This document shows, one piece after another, positions 44,205-51,624 of a stretch of 64,000 nucleotides of DNA (its first letter is position 1; every line of letters begins with the position of its first letter). The DNA lies in contig NZ_MWSM01000007.1 of assembly GCF_002087075.1 (NCBI RefSeq), positions 76,078 through 140,077 of the forward strand, in the 5' to 3' direction. This DNA is from Streptococcus pseudopneumoniae ATCC BAA-960 = CCUG 49455. GTDB taxonomy: Bacteria; Bacillota; Bacilli; Lactobacillales; Streptococcaceae. The notes under the pieces were generated by a model that was given only the letters and a program-made list of their open reading frames with translations, was not told where the DNA came from and searched no databases. The position numbers and the translations under genes are program-made.

Positions 44205-45191
44205 ATGAACGAATTACAATTCTTAATCTATACCGCTGATAACGATAGCGAAACAGCTAGTGTCATCATCAAAGGCGAAACTATCTGGACTAGTCAGAAA
44301 GAAATGGCTAGACTTTTTGACGTCGGTGTTCCTGCAATTAGTAAACACCTAAAAAATATCTTTGAAGAGGGCGAATTAGAAGAAGATTCAGTTATTTCCA
44401 AAATGGAAACAACTGCTACCGATGGGAAGAATTACTTAATTACTTACTACAACCTTGACGCCATCATTTCAGTTGGTTACCGTGTCAATTCCCAAAAAGC
44501 TACGAGATTTAGACAGTGGGCTACTTCGGTACTTCGTGAGTACATGATAAAAGGGTTCGCCATGGATGACAACCGTCTGAAACAAGGCGAAAACTTGCTG
44601 GAAAAAGACTATTTCCGTGAGCTCTTGGAGCGCGTGCGCTCTATCCGAGCTAGTGAGCGTCGTATATGGTTGCAGATTACAGATATTTTTGCAGAAATTT
44701 CTATTGACTATGATCCACAAAGTACGTTGACTAAGCAATTCTATGCTGATGTACAGAATAAGTTTCATTATGCAATCACTGGCCAAACTGCTGCGGAAAT
44801 TATCTACACGAAAGCTGACCATACAAAAGACAACATGGGACTTACAACATGGAAAAACTCCCCTAATGGTCGCATACTGCAAGCAGATACCCAAATAGCA
44901 AAGAATTACCTTTCAGAAACAGAAATCCGTTCCCTTGAAAGAGGAATATCTAGCTATTTTGATTATCTGGAAAGACAGATAGAACAGCGAAAAGCTCAGA
45001 CAATGCAACAACTAGCCCAAAGCATTGACCGCTTTTTGACTTTCCAAGAATACGATATTTTAGAAGGTCATGGGAAAATCACTTCCAAGGTTGCGAAAGA
45101 TAAAGCAAAAGCAGAATACCAACTATTCAACAAAACTCAAAAGATAAACTCGGACTTTGAAAAAACTTTAAAACAGCTAACTGACGATTAA
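44205..45191 (+). CDS. RhuM family protein (cargo)
   Basis: This 328-residue protein of the RhuM family occurs on many pathogenicity islands; its biochemical function is unknown. The N-terminus has a helix-turn-helix-like motif (WTSQKEMARLFDVGVPAISK) and NLDAIISVGYRVNSQKATRF, the family hallmark. The middle part includes YADVQNKFHYAITGQTAAEI. The start at 44205 has AGAAAGGA upstream; an earlier ATG at 44157 lacks it. It is flanked by 22-bp direct repeats, so it looks like a swappable cargo gene, possibly defence or toxin related (speculative). Confidence 0.85.
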   Translation: MNELQFLIYTADNDSETASVIIKGETIWTSQKEMARLFDVGVPAISKHLKNIFEEGELEEDSVISKMETTATDGKNYLITYYNLDAIISVGYRVNSQKATRFRQWATSVLREYMIKGFAMDDNRLKQGENLLEKDYFRELLERVRSIRASERRIWLQITDIFAEISIDYDPQSTLTKQFYADVQNKFHYAITGQTAAEIIYTKADHTKDNMGLTTWKNSPNGRILQADTQIAKNYLSETEIRSLERGISSYFDYLERQIEQRKAQTMQQLAQSIDRFLTFQEYDILEGHGKITSKVAKDKAKAEYQLFNKTQKINSDFEKTLKQLTDD

Positions 45192-45385
45192 AAACTTTAA
45201 ATATAGGCCTGTTTACTATAAACAAGCCCATATTAGCCCCATATCCGCCTTGTTTCCAACTCTGGTATTATTTATCGTCTGACTATTTAAAATCGAATAC
45301 AGGGCAAACTATGAAGCCCTAGCATGATATAAAACCTTTTTGATAATAGCTTGCCTGCTGATGTATTTTAGAAAGGTTTATCATC
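45192..45385 (+). other. Gap between rhuM and the integrase gene
   Basis: It contains a hairpin GGCCTGTTTA/TAAACAAGCC (about 45206-45227) after rhuM, the right 22-bp direct repeat (45224-45245), and the second copy of the 29-bp repeat (45331-45359). No gene was seen. Confidence 0.6.
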
Positions 45386-46552
45386 ATGAAAATAACTGAA
45401 GTTATAAAAAAAGACGGTAGTAAAGTCTATCGTGCTAATGTATATCTAGGAGTTGACCAGGTAACAGGAAAGAAAGTCAAAACCAAGGTAACAGGTCGGA
45501 CACAAAAGGAATTAAAACAGAAAGCTACTCAAGAAAAAATTGCTTTTCAGAAAGCAGGATCTACTAGACAAAAGGCTAGCACCATAAAAAACTATCAAGA
45601 ATTAGCCAATCTCTGGTTGGAAAGTTATAAGAATACAGTTAAGCCAAACACTCAAGGCAATGTTAAAAAGCTAATCGATAATCATATATTGCCTATTTTG
45701 GGGGCTTACAAGCTCGATAAGCTCACTACTCCACTTATCCAGTCCATTATCAACGAACTTGCTGACAAGACTAATAGAGGGGAAAAAGGGGCTTTTCTAC
45801 ATTATGACAAGATACACGCTTTAAACAAACGTATCTTACAGTATGGCGTAACCATGCAAGCGATACCGTCCAATCCTGCCCGTGATGTTGTTTTACCTCG
45901 TAACACTCAGAAAGCAAAACGACAAAAAGTAAAGCACTTTGAAAATCCAGAATTAAAAAAGTTTCTTGTTTATCTCGATAATTTAGATAGCGATAGATAT
46001 CGTTATTACTATGAGGCAACGCTCTATAAGTTCCTATTGGCTACTGGTTGTCGCATCAATGAAGCTTTGGCCCTTTCCTGGTCTGATATAGATTTAGATA
46101 ATGCCGTTGTGCATATTACCAAAACACTAAATCGGGATCTAGAAATCAATAGCCCAAAATCTAAGGCTAGTTATCGGGGTATAGATATAGATCAAGCGAC
46201 TGTTAGCATGCTGAAACAGTACAAACTACGCCAAACTAAAGAGGCTTGGAAGATAGGGCAAAGTGAAAGTGTAGTATTTTCTGACTTCATTCATGAATAT
46301 CCTTGCAGTTCAAAACTTAAAAGAAGATTGCTAACACATTTTAAGCGTGCTGATGTTCCTAACATTGGCTTTCACGGATTCCGTCACACTCACGCTAGTT
46401 TATTGCTTAACTCTGGTATTCCTTACAAAGAACTTCAGCACCGTTTAGGTCATTCTACTTTATCCATGACCATGGACATTTATAGCCACCTCTCAAAAGA
46501 GAACGCAAAAAAAGCAGTCTCATTCTACGAAACTGCACTAAAAGCACTATAA
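45386..46552 (+). CDS. int: Tyrosine-type site-specific integrase
   Basis: This 388-residue phage integrase should recombine the 19-bp att sequence. The N-terminal arm-binding domain is beta-rich (KVYRANVYLGVDQVTGKKVK), followed by a SAM-like core-binding domain. The catalytic domain shows Arg in ATGCRINEAL, HGFRHTHASLL (HxxR) and the tyrosine in MDIYSHLS. AGAAAGG upstream is the ribosome-binding site. The attachment repeat lies 98 bp after the stop, and candidate arm sites are next to it. Confidence 0.96.
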   Translation: MKITEVIKKDGSKVYRANVYLGVDQVTGKKVKTKVTGRTQKELKQKATQEKIAFQKAGSTRQKASTIKNYQELANLWLESYKNTVKPNTQGNVKKLIDNHILPILGAYKLDKLTTPLIQSIINELADKTNRGEKGAFLHYDKIHALNKRILQYGVTMQAIPSNPARDVVLPRNTQKAKRQKVKHFENPELKKFLVYLDNLDSDRYRYYYEATLYKFLLATGCRINEALALSWSDIDLDNAVVHITKTLNRDLEINSPKSKASYRGIDIDQATVSMLKQYKLRQTKEAWKIGQSESVVFSDFIHEYPCSSKLKRRLLTHFKRADVPNIGFHGFRHTHASLLLNSGIPYKELQHRLGHSTLSMTMDIYSHLSKENAKKAVSFYETALKAL

Positions 46553-46557
46553 GGGGA

Positions 46558-46574
46558 GCAAAAAGGGGAGCAAA
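46558..46574 (+). repeat. Candidate integrase arm site, right end
   Basis: GCAAAAAGGGGAGCAAA is identical to 33227-33243 at the left end. A partial third copy, AAGGGGAGCA, directly precedes it (46551-46560). Presence at both ends and next to int fits arm-type binding sites. Confidence 0.5.
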
Positions 46575-46640
46575 TTCCAAAATCAACGTTTCAAAACAAA
46601 GTGAAAAGCCAATAACAACGGTATTTTGATAAGATTTTAT

Positions 46641-46668
46641 TTGAAAAAAGCCGATTTTGTAGTATAAT
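46641..46668 (+). promoter_or_regulatory. corA promoter overlapping the right attachment repeat
   Basis: The sequence reads TTGAAA (46641-46646), 16 bp, TATAAT (46663-46668). The -10 and most of the spacer lie in the 19-bp att repeat (46650-46668). The -35 is within the satellite. Integration therefore rebuilds the corA promoter with an element-derived -35. The corA ATG is 37 bp further on. Confidence 0.7.
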
Positions 46669-46705
46669 AGTACAGTGTGAAAAAATCTGAGAAAGGATAA
46701 GGGAT

Positions 46706-47650
46706 ATGAAACAAGTTTTTCTCTCTACAACAACTGAATTTAAAGAGATCGATACGCTTGAACCGGGTACTTGGATCAATCTCGTCAATCCGACTCAAAA
46801 TGAATCACTCGAAATCGCCAACACCTTCGATATTGATATTGCCGACCTTCGAGCACCGCTCGATGCGGAAGAAATGTCTCGTATTACCATTGAAGACGAG
46901 TATACCCTGATTATCGTAGACGTGCCGGTCACGGAGGAAAGAAATAACCGCACCTACTACGTAACCATCCCGCTTGGTATTATCATCACTGAGGAAACCA
47001 TTATCACTACGTGTTTGGAACCACTACCTGTCCTTGATGTCTTTATCAACCGTCGATTGCGTAATTTCTATACCTTCATGCGTTCACGTTTTATCTTTCA
47101 AATTCTTTATCGCAATGCAGAGCTTTACCTAACAGCCCTTCGTTCAATCGACCGTAAGAGTGAACAAATCGAAAGTCAACTGCATCAATCAACTCGTAAT
47201 GAAGAATTGATTGAGCTCATGGAATTGGAAAAAACTATCGTCTATTTCAAGGCCTCCCTCAAAACAAATGAGCGCGTGATTAAGAAATTGACCAGTTCAA
47301 CCAGCAATATCAAGAAATACCTTGAGGACGAAGACCTGCTTGAAGACACCCTGATTGAAACCCAACAGGCCATCGAGATGGCAGATATTTATGGAAACGT
47401 CTTGCATTCTATGACAGAGACCTTTGCCTCTATCATTTCTAACAACCAGAACAACATCATGAAAACCTTGGCCCTTGTGACCATCGTCATGTCCATCCCA
47501 ACCATGGTCTTTTCTGCCTACGGGATGAACTTTAAGGATAATGAAATTCCCCTAAACGGAGAGCCAAATGCCTTCTGGTTAATCGTCTTTATCGCCTTTG
47601 CTATGAGTGTCTCGCTCACTCTCTATCTCATCCATAAAAAATGGTTCTAA
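46706..47650 (+). CDS. corA: CorA-family divalent cation transporter
   Basis: This 314-residue protein has a large cytosolic N-terminal domain, then two C-terminal membrane helices separated by the CorA signature YGMN (in FSAYGMNFKDNEIP), and a basic KKWF end. It moves Mg2+ or other divalent metals. AAAGGATAAGGG precedes the ATG. Its promoter lies in the satellite attachment site. Confidence 0.95.
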   Translation: MKQVFLSTTTEFKEIDTLEPGTWINLVNPTQNESLEIANTFDIDIADLRAPLDAEEMSRITIEDEYTLIIVDVPVTEERNNRTYYVTIPLGIIITEETIITTCLEPLPVLDVFINRRLRNFYTFMRSRFIFQILYRNAELYLTALRSIDRKSEQIESQLHQSTRNEELIELMELEKTIVYFKASLKTNERVIKKLTSSTSNIKKYLEDEDLLEDTLIETQQAIEMADIYGNVLHSMTETFASIISNNQNNIMKTLALVTIVMSIPTMVFSAYGMNFKDNEIPLNGEPNAFWLIVFIAFAMSVSLTLYLIHKKWF

Positions 47651-47661
47651 GAGGAGTTCCT

Positions 47662-48345
47662 ATGTCTCAGATTGATCTACAAAAATTAACTAAGAAAAAC
47701 CAAGAGTTTGTCCACATTGCTACCCAACAATTCATCAAAGATGGGAAAACAGACGCTGAAATCCAGACTATTTTTGAGGAAGTCATTCCCCAAATCCTTG
47801 AGGAGCAATCTAAAGGTACAACTGCCCGTTCCCTATACGGCGCACCAACTCATTGGGCTCATAGCTTCACTGTCAAAGAGCAGTACGAAAAAGAGCATCC
47901 AAAAGAAAATGATGATCCAAAACTGATGATTATGGACTCAGCTCTTTTCATCACTAGCCTCTTTGCCCTTGTCAGCGCCCTCACAACCTTCTTTGCGGCA
48001 GATCAAGCTTTCGGCTATGGATTGATTACTCTTCTATTAGTTGGACTGGTTGGTGGATTTGCCTTCTACTTGATGTACTACTTTGTTTACCAATACTATG
48101 GACCAGATATGGATCGCAGTCAACGTCCACCTTTCTGGAAATCTGTACTAGTTATCCTAGCTTCTATGTTCCTTTGGTTGCTTGTCTTCTTTGCAACAAG
48201 CTTCCTACCAGCTAGCCTTAACCCAGTACTGGATCCATTGCCACTAGCTATTATTGGAGCAGCCCTCCTAGCCCTTCGCTTCTATCTCAAGAAACGCTTG
48301 AATATCCGTAGTGCAAGTGCAGGACCAACACGCTATCAAGAATAA
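47662..48345 (+). CDS. DUF1129 family membrane protein
   Basis: This 227-residue protein has a soluble N-terminal helical part (QIDLQKLTKKNQEFVHIATQ) and about four membrane segments from residue 105 on, with the order typical of DUF1129. Its function is unknown. The ATG at 47662 has AGAGGAG upstream; an earlier start overlapping corA is less likely. It is co-transcribed with corA (11-bp gap). Confidence 0.88.
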   Translation: MSQIDLQKLTKKNQEFVHIATQQFIKDGKTDAEIQTIFEEVIPQILEEQSKGTTARSLYGAPTHWAHSFTVKEQYEKEHPKENDDPKLMIMDSALFITSLFALVSALTTFFAADQAFGYGLITLLLVGLVGGFAFYLMYYFVYQYYGPDMDRSQRPPFWKSVLVILASMFLWLLVFFATSFLPASLNPVLDPLPLAIIGAALLALRFYLKKRLNIRSASAGPTRYQE

Positions 48346-48355
48346 GAAAACGATA

Positions 48356-48383
48356 AAAGCAACTGCAGGTGCGGTTGCTTTTT
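48356..48383 (+). terminator. Terminator after the DUF1129 gene
   Basis: A stem AAAGCAACTGCA paired with TGCGGTTGCTTT (one G-U) is followed by TTTTT. It ends the corA transcript, before the BOX element. Confidence 0.8.
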
Positions 48384-48401
48384 CACTTACTTTTTTGAGT
48401 T

Positions 48402-48514
48402 ATACTCAATGAAAATCAAAGAGCAAACTAGGAAGCTAGCTGCAGGTTGCTCAAAGCACAGCTTTGAGGTTGCAAATAAAACTGACGTGGTTTGAAGAGA
48501 TTTTCGAAGAGTAT
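48402..48514. repeat. BOX-type repeat, short form
   Basis: It runs from ATACTCAATGAAAATCAAAG to TTTTCGAAGAGTAT and contains GCAGGTTGCTCAAAGCACAG and ACGTGGTTTGAAGAGATTTT. These are the ends of pneumococcal BOX elements (boxC end and boxA end) without a clear boxB. Related copies lie at 60534-60692 (degenerate) and at the right edge of the window. Confidence 0.8.
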
Positions 48515-48599
48515 TAAAAGTATTCTTCTGAAATCCCACATAGCTTTCTCTTATATTTTGTGATAAAATAGGCTCAATCTATTTCTAGGAGGATGAGAT

Positions 48600-49634
48600 A
48601 TGGTTTCTACTATTGGTATTGTTAGTTTATCTAGTGGCATTATCGGAGAGGATTTTGTCAAACACGAAGTGGACTTGGGTATCCAACGTCTCAAGGTTCT
48701 GGGACTCAATCCCATCTTTTTGCCCCATTCGTTAAAAGGATTAGACTTTATCAAGGACCATCCTGAAGCTCGTGCAGAGGATTTGATTCATGCCTTTTCT
48801 GATGATAGCATCGACATGATCCTATGTGCCATCGGTGGAGACGATACCTATCGCTTGCTACCTTATCTTTTTGAAAATGACCAACTCCAAAAGGTTATCA
48901 AACAAAAAATTTTTCTTGGCTTCTCGGATACAACCATGAACCACCTCATGTTGCATAAATTAGGAATCAAGACTTTTTATGGTCAATCCTTTTTAGCAGA
49001 CATTTGTGAATTAGACAAAGAAATGCTAGCCTATAGCCTTCACTACTTTAAAGAATTGATTGAGACGGGAAGAATTTCAGAAATCCGCCCTAGTGACGTT
49101 TGGTATGAGGAACGAACTGATTTTAGTCCCACGGCCCTGGAAACACCTCGTGTCAGTCATACAAATACAGGTTTTGACTTGTTGCAAGGAAGTGCTCAGT
49201 TCGAGGGGAAAATCCTCGGTGGTTGCCTCGAATCCCTCTACGATATCTTTGACAACTCTCGATACGCAGATAGCACGGAGCTCTGCCAAAAATACAAACT
49301 TTTCCCTGACTTGTCAGACTGGGAAGGGAAAATCCTCTTGCTCGAAACAAGCGAAGAAAAGCCTAAGCCAGAAGACTTCAAAAAGATGTTGCTAACTTTA
49401 AAGGACACTGGCATATTCGCGGTCATCAATGGACTCTTGGTCGGAAAACCTATGGATGAAACTTTCCATGACGACTATAAAGAGGCACTATTGGATATCA
49501 TTGACAGCAATATCCCGATTGTCTATAATCTGAATGTCGGCCACGCAACTCCAAGAGCCATTGTTCCCTTTGGCGTTCACGCCTATGTAGATGCACAGGA
49601 ACAAGTCATTCGCTTTGACTATAACAAAAAATAA
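48600..49634 (+). CDS. S66 family LD-carboxypeptidase / MccF-like protein
   Basis: This 344-residue serine peptidase of the S66 family (LD-carboxypeptidase A and microcin C self-immunity MccF) has IGGDDTYRLLPYL, with the acidic-aromatic pocket, and FLGFSDTTMNHLML, where the nucleophile serine lies in GFSDTT. An ESLYDI/LLLETSEEKP glutamate region follows, with a C-terminal NVGHATPRAIVPFG holding the catalytic His. Pneumococcal annotations call it MccC family. AGGAGG precedes the ATG. The physiological substrate is unknown. Confidence 0.88.
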   Translation: MVSTIGIVSLSSGIIGEDFVKHEVDLGIQRLKVLGLNPIFLPHSLKGLDFIKDHPEARAEDLIHAFSDDSIDMILCAIGGDDTYRLLPYLFENDQLQKVIKQKIFLGFSDTTMNHLMLHKLGIKTFYGQSFLADICELDKEMLAYSLHYFKELIETGRISEIRPSDVWYEERTDFSPTALETPRVSHTNTGFDLLQGSAQFEGKILGGCLESLYDIFDNSRYADSTELCQKYKLFPDLSDWEGKILLLETSEEKPKPEDFKKMLLTLKDTGIFAVINGLLVGKPMDETFHDDYKEALLDIIDSNIPIVYNLNVGHATPRAIVPFGVHAYVDAQEQVIRFDYNKK

Positions 49635-49739
49635 ATAGTTTCTCTATTTTTGTGCTTTTGTATTGGTTTTCGTTACAATTTGTATCTGAATTTATTGCAT
49701 TTCGCTAATTTCTATGGTATCCTTTTGAAGGAGGTGTAT

Positions 49740-50003
49740 ATGACAAAACAAAAAATTAATCGAATCGTAGGTTCTATTGGTGCCTTTATTGGAATTATAG
49801 TATTTATTGCCTACATACCTCAAATTATCGCTAATTTACAAGGAAATAAAGCTCAACCATTTCAACCTTTATCAGCTGCTATATCTTGCTTAATCTGGGT
49901 TATTTATGGATGGACAAAGGAACCTAAGAAGGATTGGATACTAATCATTCCAAATTCAGCTGGTGTTATTTTAGGTGGAATCACTTTTTTGACTTCACTC
50001 TAA
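49740..50003 (+). CDS. SemiSWEET/PQ-loop transporter
   Basis: This 87-residue membrane protein has three helices and the PQ-loop motif near the N-terminus (FIAYIPQIIANLQG, about residues 22-35), i.e. a single SemiSWEET unit that dimerises to move small sugars. The start at 49740 is preceded by GAAGGAGGTG; the frame is open further upstream but lacks a good site. Confidence 0.9.
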   Translation: MTKQKINRIVGSIGAFIGIIVFIAYIPQIIANLQGNKAQPFQPLSAAISCLIWVIYGWTKEPKKDWILIIPNSAGVILGGITFLTSL

Positions 50004-50023
50004 CAAATCTAATAGTATATATA

Positions 50024-50053
50024 AAAAGCTGGGAAAAATTTCTCAGCTTTTTT
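50024..50053. terminator. Bidirectional terminator between the SemiSWEET gene and tag
   Basis: AAAAAGCTGGGAAA and TTTCTCAGCTTTTT form a stem with A- and T-runs at both ends, so it can stop transcription from both sides. It lies between convergent genes. Confidence 0.8.
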
Positions 50054-50087
50054 CTATATTCTCAGATATGCTAGTTACCTGTACACA

Positions 50088-50519
50088 CTAATTCCTGCTT
50101 TTCCATTCACAATCATTCTCGTGGTCATCAACTAGCCCTGCAGCCTGTAGAAAAGACAAGACAGCGACTGGTCCTGTGAACTTGAAGCCTCGTTTTTTGA
50201 GATCTTTGGCTAATTTCTCAGACAAAGGTGTTTTAGCTGGGGCTTGGCGGTAATCGGGAACATCGTTAACAATCGTTTTCCCCTCAACAAAAGACCAAAG
50301 ATAGGCATCAAAAGAGCCATGGTCTTCCTGTAGTCGTAGAAAGGCTTGGGCGTTAGCGCGTGTAGCAAAAATCTTGGCTCTATTTCGGATGATGGCTGGA
50401 TTATCCAGCAAGTCTTCCAATTCAGTATCGGTCATTTCTGCGACCGCTTGAATTTGATAGCCATAAAATGCTTCTCGGAAAGCTTGACGTTTGTTGAGCA
50501 CCGTTTCCCAAGACAGACC
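50088..50519 (-). pseudogene. tag: tag (3-methyladenine DNA glycosylase I), 3' fragment
   Basis: This fragment encodes residues from GLSWETVLNKRQAFREAFYG to the normal C-terminus (DHENDCEWKSRN). It keeps the helix-hairpin-helix-like core and the C-terminal His-rich zinc area, but has no start of its own. The missing N-terminal 44 codons lie at 55930-56061. Joining 50519 to 55930 restores the reading frame exactly (ETYQA-GLSWET). It is inactivated by the mega insertion. Confidence 0.95.
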
Positions 50520-51068
50520 ATGTTGAGGCGGTAAGTTTGCTAGTCAAGGAGTAAAACGACGAAGATTAGCATTTACTTCCGCCCATGCGATAGCTGTCCG
50601 TGATTGACAAGTGCTAGCACGCAGACAGAACGGAGATAGCGAACCGCTGAGTGTGTCGCTCTGCTCGTAAAAGCTTAGAAACCTTTGAACGAAAGGGATA
50701 ATGAAAGCCTTGATTGCAAGGCTTTTTGCTTTATGGTGGGTAAGTATCAGAGTGAGAAAATTTTTGGAATGAGTAGAAGTGATAGCTAGAAATTATCAGT
50801 TTCTATTTCCATTTACCCTGTGGGTACGTGTTTGTTTCCATTGACAAGGAGTTTGTGGGAATAGAAATGTACCCACCTTGTTTGAATCAAGTGAAGTGTA
50901 GTTGAAGGAAATCTGTTGAAAGCAATACTTCATTTTACCGAATAAGTAATAATTTAGGCAACTTCAAATCGATTAAAAAAAACTATTTTAAAGGTTAAGA
51001 GTAGACAAAAATTGTCCACTCTTTTTTGCAAACTCAATTTATCAATAAATGAAATGAGGGAATGTAAA
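50520..51068. other. Left non-coding part of mega
   Basis: No gene was found. A terminator-like hairpin AAAGCCTTGATTGCAAGGCTTTTTG lies near 50704-50728 (plus strand); only AAAGCCTTG/CAAGGCTTT pair. The rest is moderately AT-rich and has no clear repeat of the right end. Confidence 0.5.
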
Positions 51069-51239
51069 ATGAAATATTTTGAGGTTGAGTTAGAAAATCC
51101 TGATGAATTTTTAAAACTACAAACAGAAGATTTTGTGAAAGCTAATCGCTTGCTACTAAGGAAGATAATCCAGAGCGTTACAGTCTATGAAGAAAACTTC
51201 GTCATATCCTTTAAATCTGGCATCGAATTGGAAGTATGA
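51069..51239 (+). CDS. Short protein resembling a serine recombinase C-terminus
   Basis: This 56-residue frame, MKYFEVELENPDEFLKLQTE... ending RKIIQSVTVYEENFVISFKS, has a GAGGGA ribosome-binding site. The end resembles the C-terminal strand pair (K-V-x-V-Y-x-D-x-x-x-I-x-F-K-S-G) of large serine recombinases, so it may be a relic of the recombinase that moved mega. Function as a free peptide is unlikely. The upstream ATG at 51012 lacks support. Confidence 0.5.
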   Translation: MKYFEVELENPDEFLKLQTEDFVKANRLLLRKIIQSVTVYEENFVISFKSGIELEV

Positions 51240-51261
51240 GTCTCATTCCATAACTTTTATA

Positions 51262-51290
51262 TTGAACATATCATTTTGTTGTGTTATACT
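51262..51290 (+). promoter_or_regulatory. mefE promoter
   Basis: TTGAAC (51262-51267), 17 bp, TGT-TATACT (51285-51290) forms an extended -10 promoter. It lies about 40 bp before the leader-peptide ATG. Confidence 0.8.
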
Positions 51291-51330
51291 ATAAATTGAT
51301 ATAAACAAAGATGTAGGAGGAACCGAAACT

Positions 51331-51357
51331 ATGACAGCCTCAATGCGTTTAAGATAA
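51331..51357 (+). CDS. Macrolide-sensing leader peptide MTASMRLR
   Basis: This is an eight-residue peptide, MTASMRLR, then TAA, with GGAGG 10 bp upstream. It is the known mef leader: erythromycin-bound ribosomes stall on it and thereby allow transcription into mefE. It is followed by U-rich hairpins at 51372-51405 and 51519-51562. Confidence 0.9.
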   Translation: MTASMRLR

Positions 51358-51518
51358 GCTGGCAATAAAAAAAGCAGAATCTATACCCGATGATAGGCTT
51401 TTTTGTTGTGCTTATTTATACGATATTGAGCATTCATTAGTTACGGTGAGGATATTGGTTATTTAACTATACCTTTATTTAACTATGTCTTTAATATGAA
51501 TGTTTCCAAATTGTATGT

Positions 51519-51563
51519 ATGCAGACCAAAAGCCACATTGTGGGGTTTGGCCTGCATTTTTTA
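51519..51563 (+). terminator. Attenuator terminator before mefE
   Basis: GCAGACCAAA pairs with TTTGGCCTGC around an inner CCACA/TGTGG stem, followed by ATTTTTTATT. It sits 62 bp before the mefE ATG. In the absence of macrolide it should stop transcription. An upstream segment (AAGCAGAATCTATACCCGAT, about 51371) can pair alternatively. Confidence 0.8.
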
Positions 51564-51624
51564 TTGCCTAGAATGCTATTCAAAATAGAAATTCAAGCAA
51601 AATAATATGCAGGAGATAATATAA

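Larger units (their letters stand above)
33100..46668 (+). mobile_element. PICI-like phage satellite between uvrA and corA
   Basis: This element of about 13.5 kb is bounded by a 19-bp direct repeat (GCCGATTTTGTAGTATAAT). Contents in order from the right end: integrase, RhuM cargo, CI-like repressor (rightward); then, leftward, Cro-like regulator, BRO and Rha antirepressor-type proteins, small DNA-binding proteins, primase-polymerase, SF3 helicase, an iteron array and ArpU/DUF1492-type proteins. No capsid, portal, large terminase, tail or lysin gene is present, so it should depend on a helper phage. The replication origin lies 3' of the helicase gene, as in staphylococcal pathogenicity islands. 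Confidence 0.88.

Noticed and set aside
33100..46668. Complete prophage
   Set aside because: No terminase, portal, capsid, tail, holin or lysin gene is present in the interval.
48402..48514. Possible RUP element
   Set aside because: The ends match BOX (boxC/boxA) rather than the RUP sequence as far as I can recall, so BOX is used.
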